From Ophiosphaerella korrae (lineage: Eukaryota > Ascomycota > Dothideomycetes > Pleosporales > Phaeosphaeriaceae): a stretch of 37,435 nt of DNA. The notes below the pieces were generated by a model, which saw nothing but the letters and a program-made list of their open reading frames with translations, was not told the DNA's origin and searched no databases. Positions 11,926 through 21,329 of this stretch are shown piece after piece (the stretch's first letter is position 1; each line of letters opens with the position of its first letter). The stretch lies in assembly GCA_028456385.1 (NCBI GenBank), contig JALNQF010000382.1:1-37435 (forward strand). Direction: 5' to 3'. Made by a program: the position numbers and the translations under genes.

Positions 11926-12184
11926 TTATATACTTAATATAGATCTAGGGCCTAAGAGCTTATTAGTCTTAAGGAACTTAGACTTTATTAGCTAAACTAG
12001 TTCTAAACGTTGTTTATATTCCTATAGATTATATCCTATAACCTAAAGGCCTATTACTACACTCTCTCTTCCCTCTCTCTTCCTTAATAGTTTACCTCCT
12101 TATAAGCTCTTAGTACTTGTATTTCCTTAGTAACTACCCGCCTCTTTTTTTTTACTGTTCCTTTCTTTATAATACTCTACTACA
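11926..12184 (-). repeat. GyA 5' LTR
   Basis: About 259 bp, pairing with 1234-1490. The minus strand begins TGTAGTAGAGTATT, the intact TG terminus, and ends in a RIP-altered form of GGCACACA (agtatata). This is the promoter-bearing LTR of the minus-strand element. No tRNA primer-binding site was recognisable just inside it. Confidence 0.85.
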
Positions 12185-12529
12185 CTAGGTATAAACTAAG
12201 TAGATTAATTTTACTATCTATCTCTAGCCTTACGCTCTATCTATATATCTACAATATAGTAGTTTTAGCTAAGTCTCTTAAGATAGTAGTAAGCTAGATC
12301 CTTAATACTCCTTCTATTAAGGTGCTAGTTTCTTTATTATATTAGTTGTAATAACGTAGTCTATCTCCTTATATATTAGATTCTTTATTTAATTCCTTTG
12401 TTTGTAATAGTTAAGGCTATAATCCTTTTAGCTATAGTAAAGTTAGTAGCTTAGCGATTGTATATATAATTGCGTATCTAATTACGTATTAAGTATCTAA
12501 TCGTACAACTTATCTAACAAGAGTATACT
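12185..12529. other. Unassigned sequence between GyA and GyB copy 1
   Basis: No coherent frame matches the expected upstream part of GyB RNase H, and no repeat elsewhere in the window matches. It could be a fragment of the element into which GyA inserted, or a scar of the deletion that truncated GyB. It contains some TpG and CpA near 12400-12520. Confidence 0.4.
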
Positions 12530-14400
12530 TATAAGAAGTAAAATACTAAATAAAAGTTTATATAGACTATAAGAATCTTATAGGATTTATACTAAATAAA
12601 GATCTATTATAACGCTATATAAGATAGTAAGAGTTCTTATTAATATTTAATATAGAAATTATATATACTAAGAGTAAAGACAATTAATTTATAGACGCCC
12701 TAAGTAGAAGACTAGACTTATAAGAAGAAGTAAATACTACTAGTATAGTTCTAATTAAGAATAAAGAAGGATACCTAGTCCTAAATATACCTAAAATAGC
12801 TACAACTCTTAAAAAGAAGAGTAGTAAGCTAGATAAATAGATTTAAAAAGAGATAGAGAAAGCTTTTAAAGAAATAAAGAAGCTTAAAATCTAAGAAGGA
12901 ATTATAAAAGTATATTAAAGAACGTATATACTAAGTAAAATATAAAGAGAATTTATATAATAGTTCTATAACCTACTAGTATATAGATACTAAGGTATTA
13001 ACAAAATATTAGATAGACTCTTAAGAGATTATTATATCTTAAAGTAAGATAACTAGTAATAGAAGTACTACAAGATTAAAGAGAATATTATAGAAATAAA
13101 TATACTAGATATATACTATTTAGAATATTATAACTAGTAGAAGTACTAGAATAACTTTAAGGAGTTATTACAATAGACTTTATTATAAAACTATTAAAGT
13201 CTAAAGACTTAATATTAGGAGATAAATATAATAAAATCCTAATAATAGTAGATAAACTTATAAAGTACTTATACTTTAGACTATATAAAGAAAAAAGTAG
13301 GATAGAAGTTACTATACACTAGGTCCTAGAGACTATTGTTAGCTAATATAGTATCCTAGATAAAATTATTATAGATAGAGACGTAAGATTTATATTAAAA
13401 CTATAGGGAACAATAGTAGTATTATTAGGAATCTAGTATATAATATTAATAGCATATTACCTATAGATAGATAGATAATTAGAACGTATAAACTAGATAG
13501 TAGAATAATACTTAAGATACTACCTTAACTACAATTAGAATAATTAGGTACAACTATTACGTATAGTATAGCTAGTATACAATACCGCAAAGAACGTAGT
13601 AATAAGAATATTACTCTTCTTTATAAACTATAGATTTAACCCTAATACTTACTAAATACTAAGAAATATAAAATCCTTAACTCTAAGAAGAGAAAACTTT
13701 ATAAACAAACTTAAGGAGATAAATAATAAACTATATAAAGATATAGAATTCTTATTAGATTAAATAGTAAAGAATTATAACAAGAAATACTAAGAGGGAC
13801 CTTAATTTAGAGAGGGAGAAAAAGTATAGTTAATACGAAGAAATATTAAAAGTAAGCAATTAAGTTCTAAACTAGATTACGTTAAGATAGGACTATATAA
13901 AATTAAAAAGGAAGTTATACTAGTTATATTTAAACTAAGACTACTAGATAAAATAAGGATATACCTAATATTCTACGTAGTACTACTAGAAAAAGTACTA
14001 CAAGAAGTAAAACTACTAGTATACAAAGTAGACACGTATAGAGAATAAGAGGAATAGGAAGTTAAAAAAATCCTATAGTACTAGTTCTATAATAGTAGGA
14101 ACTACTACTTAGTAAGATAGATAAGTACTAATAAAAAAGGATAACTATAAGAAGATATATAGGAACTAGAAGATAATCTTAATTATTATAAGAAACTAGA
14201 GGAGTTGTAAAGTTAAAACCCTCTAGACTACCTTATAGTAAACTAAGAAAATCGACGTTACTACTACTAGATAGAGAGGTAATAAGAATACTTAATATAG
14301 TAAAAGTAAGAGTAGCCTCTATAGTAGCCTTAAAATTAAGCTTAGACTCTATAAAGATAGCCTACGCTATAGACTTCTTATTATTTAAGGCTTTTATCTT
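12530..14400 (+). pseudogene. GyB copy 1 pol remnant: RNase H end, integrase, chromodomain
   Basis: RNase H: KVYIDYKNL (about 12555-12585) and a terminal DALSRRLDL (about 12685-12712). The integrase zinc-binding region has GINKILDRLLRDYYILK (about 12990-13040), with His and Cys now Tyr. The catalytic core starts ITIDFIIKL at about 13175, continues KYNKILIIVDKLIKYL, has its second Asp in DRDVRF (about 13370) and its third residue in LERIN (about 13474). Around 13120 a one-base frame change is needed. The C-terminus has IFYVVLLEKVL and then a chromodomain at about 14058-14210 (EVKKIL, NYYLVR, ELEDNLNYYKKLEEL). Chromodomains guide such elements to heterochromatin. Many stops; non-functional. Confidence 0.9.
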
Positions 14401-14411
14401 ACAAAGACAAA

Positions 14412-14840
14412 TGTTACGACAGTAATAGAAGAACTACAGATAGAGCCAATTAGCCTTATAGTAACTAGCTCAGACCTATATAACCTAGAAGGACACGAAC
14501 TTGATTAGGAGACTATATATAATTAGGACACCTAGGGTAATCTGTAATCCGTAGATTCTTAGCATAGATAGATTACAGATTAGAGTAAACTGTAATCCGC
14601 TAATCTTAGTAACTATAGATTACAGATTACAATAAGTATATAGTCCTTAGCAATGCGTATTAGTAGGATAGTATTAGCAATCTAATCCTTTAACTATAGA
14701 ACGCTAATACAAGACAGTTGCGAAACATCTTCTATTGTTATAGTTATTACACGATTACAACACGAGCTTTGTTATTACCTTGTAATCTACTAACACCTAG
14801 ATTAGGTATTAGGAAGTCGACCCTAGTAACACCTATTACA
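14412..14840 (+). mobile_element. Solo GyB LTR (LTR-A) nested in GyB copy 1
   Basis: This 429-bp LTR runs from tgttacgacag to cctattaca. It aligns with the terminal LTRs at 15301-15705 and 19835-20229 and, inverted, with 30678-31115. It interrupts sequence that is continuous in GyB copy 2, and is flanked by acaaa (14407-14411) and ataaa (14841-14845). That is a 5-bp target duplication differing by one RIP-type C-to-T change. It retains many CpA and TpG dinucleotides (five ca and two tg in 14701-14760), unlike its surroundings. Solo LTRs arise by recombination between the two LTRs of a full insertion. Confidence 0.9.
14537..14630. repeat. Inverted repeat in the GyB LTR
   Basis: gtaatctgtaatc at 14537-14549 is the exact reverse complement of gattacagattac at 14618-14630. 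A second, inner pair (gattacag at 14571 and ctgtaatc at 14590) lies between them. The DNA or LTR transcript could fold into a stem with internal hairpins. It is clearest in this less-mutated LTR copy and blurred in the others. Confidence 0.75.
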
Positions 14841-14929
14841 ATAAACTAAGTAAGTATAATTTTCTACCTATATACTTAAAATCTAATTACGTTCTTTTTT
14901 AGCCTCTATAATCTATCTAGATAGTTTAT

Positions 14930-15300
14930 CTTAAGCGTAGTTAATAGCTCTCCCTATTATAAATAAGTATAGACGTATAAATAAGTATTATCTATATATA
15001 CTCTACTAGAGATACGCTAGAAAGATTATAAGACAAATAGGTATTAGTATAAATATACGCCTTATAAGCCTTACTATACTTTAAAGAAATATAATCTATA
15101 AGAAGATTTAAAGACTTATAACGAGAACAAAGGAATATTGTAATACTATAGCGTAATATACGATCTACTAATTAAAGATAGTAAAGAGTAGACTTAGTAA
15201 GTATAAGAGAAGATAAGGAACTTAATATTAACAAGAAAACTAGATTAATAACCTTAGCCTTACGATAGATAAACTAGGACCTACCTAGAGGGAGGAATAG
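14930..15300 (-). pseudogene. Antisense ORF in GyB copy 1, unknown protein
   Basis: On the strand opposite to pol, one frame runs about 120 codons with only about four stops, all of the kind RIP makes. Recognisable pieces, read downwards, are KAKVINLVFLLILSSLSSLI, YKSLNLLIDYISLKYSKAYK, AYIYTNTYLSYNL and SVSLVEYI. The same frame occurs in copy 2 (19462-19834) with the same residues at many positions. The protein is rich in Leu, Ile, Ser and Tyr; some Tyr and Ile probably come from His, Cys, Met and Thr. It fills the space between the pol tail and the polypurine tract. I do not recognise a family. Confidence 0.6.
15288..15300 (+). other. GyB polypurine tract (copy 1)
   Basis: agagggaggaatag directly precedes the LTR start tattatagg. 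The equivalent in copy 2 is caagaaagaatag. It marks 15301 as the start of the 3' LTR. Confidence 0.8.
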
Positions 15301-15705
15301 TATTATAGGCGTAACAAGAGAAATCAAGATAGAACTAATTAATCCTAACTTAGATGCTAACGAAGTATAAGATAAGCGAGGTAACAACCTAGAATAGGAA
15401 GTATACTACAATTTAATTATATAAGACGTAGAGTAATCTATAAATATATATAATAGATTAGAGTAATCTATAAGGTTGTATAAATAGATTAGCGAAAGTA
15501 TATAGTTAGTAGTAATACGTATTATTAGGATAGTATTAGTAATTTAATCCTTTAACTATAGAACGCTAATACAAGACAATTGCAAGATATCTTCTATTAT
15601 TTATAGTTATTATAGATTACTATACGAGCTTTTATTATTAACTCTTAATCTACTAATACTCCTAGAATAGGTTACTTGTAGTTAACAATAGGTAGCCCTA
15701 TTACA
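15301..15705 (+). repeat. GyB copy 1 3' LTR
   Basis: 405 bp, aligning end to end with the solo LTR at 14412-14840. The starting TG has become TA, and the end cctattaca is preserved. It is more RIP-mutated than the solo copy (for example aatacgtattattagg against aatgcgtattagtagg). Immediately after it the sequence changes to the GyC integrase tail. Confidence 0.87.
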
Positions 15706-15719
15706 ATTACCTCTATAGT

Positions 15720-16370
15720 AGTATATACCCTAGCGAAAATAATAAAGATTAACTAAACTTAGCCTAATATAACTAACGTATATAAGCTAATAAGCTACTT
15801 AATACCTATAGTAACCTAGTAGCCTACTTTAAAGAAAAAATACTCTAAGTATAATAAAAGTAAGTAGCCTAAGATAATACTTTTTACTAAAGTAGACTAG
15901 TATATAAAGTTAGTAACTAAGCTTATATTAGTATAGCTAATTAGAAAACTACTTACTTAACTCTAAAATTAGACTACTAATAAGTAAGCCTATACTCTAT
16001 TAAAAGAGTTATCTATAATAGTAGAGTATATAAGCTAGTACTACTCTAAGAGATTCTAAGTAAAAGCGTATTCCTAGTCTTCTTTCTAAAACTCTTATAC
16101 CTTAGAGATTAGAAGCCTTTACTAGATTAAAACCTACTATAGCTAATCTCTATTATTATTACTAATAAAGAAACTAGTAGTATATATAAAGAATACTTAG
16201 TAAAAGCTATCTTAGACGTACAATTTAAAGAGCGTAGAAAATATATAAGATAGTACTACTTAGTTTACTAGAATAGCTATAATAAACTTATATAGAAGCT
16301 AGTAGAAGAATTTATAAAATTTAAAGCTACCTTTTACTTTTACTAGAACTATCTAGAGAAAGCTAAACTA
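15720..16370 (+). pseudogene. GyC integrase C-terminus with chromodomain
   Basis: One plus-strand frame gives SRLVYKVSN, AYISIAN, YSIKRVIYNSRVYKLVLL and SKSVFLVFFLKLLYLRD. This is the small-barrel region that links integrase to a chromodomain in chromoviruses. The chromodomain follows at about 16189-16350: EYLVKAILDVQFKERRKYIR, YYLVY, VEEFIKFKATFYFY and NYLEKAK, where the aromatic and Trp positions are partly lost to stops or Tyr. Stops lie at presumed Gln and Trp codons. Confidence 0.78.
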
Positions 16371-16702
16371 CTAACTCTACGTATACCTAAAAAATAGAGC
16401 TCTAATAAAGATATAACCTATTAGAGTACTATAACCTACTAATAGGTATAAAAAAGCTTTCTCTAAAGCGTAATTACTACTTTTAGCCTTTACGAGAACT
16501 ACTTATATAAGCCTAAAACTATTAATAGGTGTAAAAAAGCTCTTTATAAGGCGTAATTACTATCTTTAACTTTTACTAGAACTACTTAAAAAAGCTTAAA
16601 ATACTAACTATATACCTAAAATAGAGCTCTAATAAAGACGTAATCTAGTAAAGTACTTTAGCTATTAGTAAGTATAAAAAGGCCCTCTAAGGCGTAATTA
16701 AA
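16328..16702 (+). repeat. Degenerate direct repeats of about 145 bp in the GyC tail
   Basis: Two long units (about 16328-16478 and 16561-16702) share cttttactagaacta, aaaatagagctctaataaag and aaaaggc/agcttt...gcgtaatta. A shortened unit (16479-16560) lies between them. They follow the chromodomain, so the polyprotein tail, or its 3' untranslated region, expanded by duplication. Confidence 0.7.
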
Positions 16703-16774
16703 AACTTTACTACTAGCTAAAGCTAAATTATAGTATAAAAAATAGTAAGAGTAGTTTACCTTAGCTAGTAAGTG

Positions 16775-17130
16775 TAAGACTCTTTTTAGGTTAGGGCCTA
16801 CCTCTACTACTATAGCTATAACTACTACGCTCTCTTATAACTAGTTATACGTAGGTTTAGTTTACTATTGTAGAATTTACGACTAGCTACTAAATTCCTA
16901 GCTAGAGCTACTCTACGCTACCTACCTCCTAATACTTATAAATATTAGGCTTACTAGGTCCCTTATATTAATAAACCTACTTATTACAAAGCCTATATCT
17001 TTAGTAAGTACTTATATAGAGATCTAGCGCTATTAAGTTACTTAGTAGTATTAACTTTACTTTCTCTTATACTATATACAAATACTTTTAGGTTTAATTT
17101 TATTAGTATAGAGTAGAAGTAGTAGAAAAA
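16775..17130 (+). pseudogene. GyC open stretch after the chromodomain, unknown
   Basis: A plus-strand frame is unusually open, including ATKFLARATLRYLPPNTYKY, NKPTYYKAYIFSKYLYRD and the hydrophobic LALLSYLVVLTLLSLILY. The opposite strand is also fairly open (for example KLNLKVFVYSIRESKVNTTK), so the coding strand is uncertain. GyB and GyD both place an antisense frame in this same position, between chromodomain and LTR. No family recognised. Confidence 0.3.
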
Positions 17131-17353
17131 AGTTTATAGTTAACACGTTTTATATATAGAAGTTACGTAGGTCTTAATTTTATACTAAAATTAGTAAAAA
17201 CCTTAGCTCTATACTCTATAAATAATAATTTTAACTCTAAAAATAGTTAACTTCTTTAACTCTAACTACTACTACTATTACCTAATATATATTATTAGTT
17301 AATTAGAGCCCTTTTTAAGCTCTAGGAATTTACTCTTTAAAAGGAGAGAGACA

Positions 17354-17626
17354 TATAAAGGAGTTATTCCTTATATCTCTTATATTTGTACTAATATTAG
17401 AAAGTTTATAACTTACTAATATTACAAACTTACTAATATATATCGAATGTTAGTAAGTTAGTAACTTAATAATATTTAACTACCTTTCTACTTTTAGTTA
17501 GCGCTTAGTAAGCTACTAGGTATATATACCTAGTACTTACTTAGATAACTATATCTACTATCTACTCTTTTTAGTTAATTATTAAAACTACCTTATTATA
17601 TTATCTTACTTAAAGTCTACCTTATA
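17354..17626 (+). repeat. GyC 3' LTR
   Basis: This matches window positions 1-336 but with fewer of the internal aacttactaa/ttagtaagtt units. It is preceded by the purine-rich aaaaggagagagaca (17339-17353). The start TATAAAGGAG was probably TGTAAAGGAG. The end is ccttata, where the left copy keeps ccttaca. Confidence 0.75.
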
Positions 17627-19325
17627 ACTAGACTTATAAGAAGAAGTAAATACAACTAGTATAGTTCTAATTACAAATACGAAAAGATAGTTAGTTTTAA
17701 ATAATCCTAAAATAGCTATAATACTTAAAAGAATAAGTAGTAAGTTAGATAAATAGTTTAAAGAAAAAATATTAAAAGCCTCTAGAGAAATAAAAAAACT
17801 AGAAAACTAAAATAGACTAGTAAAAGCTTATAAACAAACGTATATTCTAGGTAAGATATAAAAAGAGTTTATATAATAATTCTATAAACTACTAGTATAT
17901 AGATACTAGGGAATTAAGAAAATACTAGATAGACTTCTAAGAAATTACTATATACTAAAAGTAAGACAACTAGTAATAGACGTACTATAAGATTATATAG
18001 AATATTATTAAAATAAGTATAATAGATATATACTATATAGTATGTTATAACTAGTTAAAGTACTAGAATATTATTAGAAAGTTATTATAATAGACTTTAT
18101 TATAAAGCTACTTAAGTTAAAAGACCTAACATTAAGTATAGAATATAATAGAATTATAATAATAGTATATAAGCTTATAAAGTTCTTATACTTTAGACTA
18201 TATAAAGAGAAGAGTAGGATAGAAGTTACTATATACTAGGTTCTAGGGACTATAATTAGCTAGTATAGTATTCTAGATAAAATTATTATAAATAGAGACG
18301 TAAAATTTATATTAAAGCTTTAGAGAATAATAATAGTGTAATTAGAAATTGTATATTAAGTATTAATAGTATATTATCTTTAAATAGATATATAGTTCGA
18401 ATAAGTAAATTATATAGTAGAATAGTACTTAAGATACTACCTTAACTACAACTAGAATAACTAGGTATAGTTATTACCTATAGCATAGCTAGTATATAAT
18501 AGCGTAAAAAAAATAGTAATAAAAGTATTACCTTTTTTTATAAACTATAGATTTAATCCTAACATATACTAAATACTTAAAGATATAAAGTTTTAGAATC
18601 TAAGAAAAGAAACCTTTGTAAATAGAATAAAAGAAATATATAATTAACTAAAATAAGATACTAAGTTCTTATATAATTAAATAGTAAAGTACTATAATAA
18701 GAAATATAAAAAGAGAATTTAATTTAAAGAGAGAGAAAAAGTATAGTTAGTTTAAAGTAATATTAAGAGTAAAAGATCTAGTTTAAAACTAGATTATATA
18801 AAGAGAAGATTATATAAAATTAAAGAAAAAGTTATACTAGTTATATCTAAACTAAGATTACTAAGTAAAATAAAGATATACCTAATATTCTACGTAGGAC
18901 TACTAGAGATAGTACTATAAGACGTAGAACTACCTATTTACAAAGTAGATATATATAGAGAATAAAAAAAAAGGAAGTTAAAGAAATTTTATAGTACTAA
19001 ATCTATAATAGAAGAAACTACTACTTAGTAAAATAGATAAGGATAGATAAAAAAGGTAACTATAGGAAGATATATAAGAACTAAAAAATAACTTTAACTA
19101 CTCTAAGAAATTAAAAGACTTCTAAAGTTAAAATCCTCTTAACTACTAGTAGTAAACTAAGAGAGCTTACGTTATTAATAATAAGCTAAGAAGTATTAGA
19201 TACGCTTAATATAATAGGAGCTAGAGTAGCCCTTCCTATATCCTTAAAGTCTAGGTTAGATTCTAAGAGACTAGACTATTTAATAGATTTCTTATTAGTT
19301 AAGGCCTTTATCTTCTAAAGACGAG
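17627..19325 (+). pseudogene. GyB copy 2 pol remnant: integrase and chromodomain
   Basis: It aligns with 12713-14400. The integrase zinc region is around 17900-17950 and the core starts near 18090 (IDFIIKLLK). The second-Asp segment lies near 18295 (NRDVKF, Asp-to-Asn at its first residue). The third catalytic region is near 18385-18420, and the chromodomain lies at about 18970-19125. Stops are again at presumed Gln/Trp codons. Comparison with copy 1 shows that most differences are C-to-T or G-to-A. Confidence 0.85.
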
Positions 19326-19461
19326 CTAAATAGGCCTAATTATTAGATATCTATACTTAATTTTTAAGAAGTTAAGCTTAATATTCCTTTAGTATATAAT
19401 AAGAAGCTTCTCATAGCTTCTTATACTCTTTTTTAGCTTCTATACTCTATAATAATAGTTT

Positions 19462-19834
19462 TTCTTAAGTATAGTTAATAGCTCTTCTTGTTATAAATAA
19501 GTATAGATACGCGTATAAGTATCTTTAACCTATATTCTACTATAAAAATACAAGATAGATTATAAAAAATATAAGTATTAGTATAAATATATACCTTATA
19601 AGCCTTACTATATTTTAAAGAAAAGTAAACTAATAGAACGTTTAAAGACTTATAATAGTAATAAGGAAATATTATAATACTATAGCGTAATATATAATTA
19701 GGTAGGGTAAGATAATAATAAGTTAAAAGAGTAGGTATAATAGAAGATAAAGAACTTTATATTAATAAAGAAATAGGATTAATAACTTTAGCTCTAAGAT
19801 AAGAAAATAAGAACTTACCTACAAGAAAGAATAG
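19462..19834 (-). pseudogene. Antisense ORF in GyB copy 2
   Basis: The minus-strand frame has only about two stops in 120-125 codons. Readable pieces are LRAKVINPISLLI, YYYYKSLNVLLVYFSLKYSK, AYKVYIYTNTYIFYNLS and IFIVEYRLKILI. It matches the antisense frame of copy 1 residue by residue in several blocks (AKVIN, YKSLN, SLKYSKAYK, YIYTNTY, VEY). Both copies end with a TAA after SY, which may be the true stop. In DNA where random frames hit TAA or TAG about every ten codons, this openness is notable. Function unknown. Confidence 0.62.
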
Positions 19835-20229
19835 TATTATAAATATAACAAGAGAGATTATAATAGAACTTATTAGTCTAAACTTAAGTACTAATAAAGT
19901 ATAAGATAAGTAGGGTAATAAGCTAGATTAGAAAATAACTTATAACTAGGATACGTAATATAATCCCTTAATCTATAAAGTGTATAGATAAGAAATTATT
20001 ATAGATTAATAGATTAGTATAAGTATATAGGCTGTAGCAATATATATTATTAAGAGAGTATTAGTAATCTAATCTCTAACTAAGAGTAACAATATATTTA
20101 CGTTGTAAAAACTATTCTATTATTTATAAGTTTATTACCTAATTATAACACGTACTTTAGTTATTAACTTTTAATCTACAATACTCTCTTAGAGTTTACT
20201 TATAGTTAATAATAGGCGATACTATTGTA
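19835..20229 (+). repeat. GyB copy 2 3' LTR
   Basis: 395 bp, homologous to 15301-15705 and 14412-14840. It begins tattataaatataac after the polypurine tract and ends actattgta, both RIP-altered. It is the most mutated of the four GyB LTRs in the window. Confidence 0.85.
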
Positions 20230-20717
20230 ATAACTATATAAGACGCTTAGATCTTAGGAAATAAGTATAAAAATTAAACGTCTAGTAAATAGAACTAAGT
20301 AGAAGAACAATATAATTAAGTATTAAGAGTGTATTATGTATAAGATCTAGAGATAGAGGATTAGTATCTAAAGATAGGCTACTTATAATCTTAATAGGAA
20401 GAACGTTAATTAGTAAAAATTCTAGAAGTCCCTTACTAGTAGTAATTAGTAGATTAATTAATCCTAAGAAAGGAAAAGATTAGAGCTTACTATATTAGAT
20501 TATAGCTAAGAGTTTTTTAGTTAATTTTAATAGATTGTTAAGATTAGAGCTAAGTAAAAGTAGAGTTTTACGTAATATACTCTAAGCGCGTAAAGTATAA
20601 TCTATATAGCTTAACTAATTATAAATTAAGCTAAGAATATAGAATAATAATACTTAACTCTAAAGTAAATACTAGTAAAATATAGGATTAACACTTAAAC
20701 GCTTTAATCCTAAGGGA
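20230..20717. other. Unassigned AT-rich sequence
   Basis: There is no match elsewhere in the window and no frame I trust, although RLELTILDYS reads open near 20490. It is probably more degraded transposon or RIP-affected intergenic DNA. Confidence 0.35.
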
Positions 20718-20924
20718 TGTATAGTAGAAAAATAGTGCTAAGGAGAGGATTATACAATCCTAAGATTACTTACTAAGGTAACTAGGTACTAGATTATTAG
20801 TCTTACTAATCCTTAAGTATATAAAGTTAATTGTATATAGCTTTATACTTAGATAGTAGTTTAATTAACTTTTTACTTTTATAAAGATTATTCTTAATAC
20901 TTTTATTTTCTCTTATAGTATTAT
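20718..20924. repeat. Left terminal repeat of TRIM-like element
   Basis: It aligns with 22025-22230 over about 206 bp, sharing for example cctaagattacttacta and tagtagtttaattaac. It keeps tgtatag at its start where the right copy reads tatatag. Confidence 0.8.
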
Positions 20925-21073
20925 AGTTCTAAAAACTTTATAAAAGAGAGTCTTTATTAGAGTAGTTATATTACTTATATTAAGTATATATTAAGTAATT
21001 TAAATAAGATTAGGGTTTATTTTAATTATATAAGAAAAACTAAAAGTAAATAGTACTTTAATTATATTACTTA

Positions 21074-21329
21074 TATAGTAGAGTATTATAAAGAAAAGAC
21101 TAGTAAAAAGAAGGTAAGTAGTTACTAGAGAAATATAAGTACTAAGGGCTTATAAGGAAGTAAACTATTAAAGAGGAGAGGTATAAAGAAGAGCGTAGCT
21201 AATAGGCTCTTAGGTTATAATATATAATCTATAGGAGTATAAATAATATTTAGAGTTAGTTTAGCTAATAAAGTTTAAGTTTCCTAAGACTAATAAGCTC
21301 TTAGGCTCTAGATTTATATTAAGTATATA
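21074..21329 (+). mobile_element. Solo GyA LTR inside the TRIM-like element
   Basis: It is the reverse complement of the GyA LTRs at 1234-1490 and 11926-12184 over its full length, with no GyA internal sequence on either side. It therefore represents an independent GyA insertion reduced to one LTR. Flanks actta and actct are not a clear target duplication. Confidence 0.85.

Larger units (their letters stand above)
1234..12184 (-). mobile_element. GyA: 11-kb Ty3/gypsy LTR retrotransposon, RIP-degraded
   Basis: Two direct repeats of about 258 bp (1234-1490 and 11926-12184) bound the element. A polypurine tract on the minus strand abuts the left repeat, which makes the left repeat the 3' LTR and the element minus-strand. 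Reading the minus strand from 11.9 kb downwards gives a gag-like frame, RT, RNase H and integrase in Ty3/gypsy order. Then come about 3.4 kb of extra sequence before the 3' LTR. At nearly 11 kb it is long for a fungal Ty3/gypsy element. All frames carry RIP-type stops. I found no convincing target-site duplication (flanks aggat and ctagg), so one end may have been altered. A solo copy of the same LTR lies at 21074-21329. Confidence 0.88.
12530..15705 (+). mobile_element. GyB copy 1: 3' half of a chromovirus (Ty3/gypsy)
   Basis: This plus-strand segment begins inside RNase H, continues through integrase and chromodomain, and ends with a 3' untranslated region, polypurine tract and 3' LTR (15301-15705). 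It is colinear with GyB copy 2 (17627-20229), except that a complete solo GyB LTR (14412-14840) is inserted after the chromodomain. The missing 5' half indicates truncation at about 12530. It is heavily RIP-mutated. Confidence 0.87.
15706..17626 (+). mobile_element. GyC: 3' end of a third chromovirus
   Basis: The segment opens in the C-terminal part of a Ty3/gypsy integrase, passes through a chromodomain and a long repetitive tail, and ends with a purine-rich tract and an LTR (17354-17626) that matches the left edge of the window. The gag, protease, RT and integrase core are absent. Either GyC and the LTR at position 1 are one element split by GyA and GyB insertions with a middle deletion, or they are separate copies. 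The right LTR abuts GyB pol sequence at the point homologous to 12713, so GyC inserted into a GyB element. Confidence 0.75.
17627..20229 (+). mobile_element. GyB copy 2: 3' half of a chromovirus
   Basis: This is colinear with GyB copy 1 from its position 12713 onwards: the end of RNase H, integrase, chromodomain, 3' region with antisense frame, polypurine tract and LTR (19835-20229). Its left end is the insertion point of GyC, so the missing 5' half should lie to the left of GyC. It is more heavily TpA-converted than copy 1 and lacks the nested solo LTR. Confidence 0.86.

Noticed and set aside
1229..12189. Target-site duplication for GyA
   Set aside because: Flanks aggat and ctagg do not match even allowing RIP changes, so no duplication is claimed.
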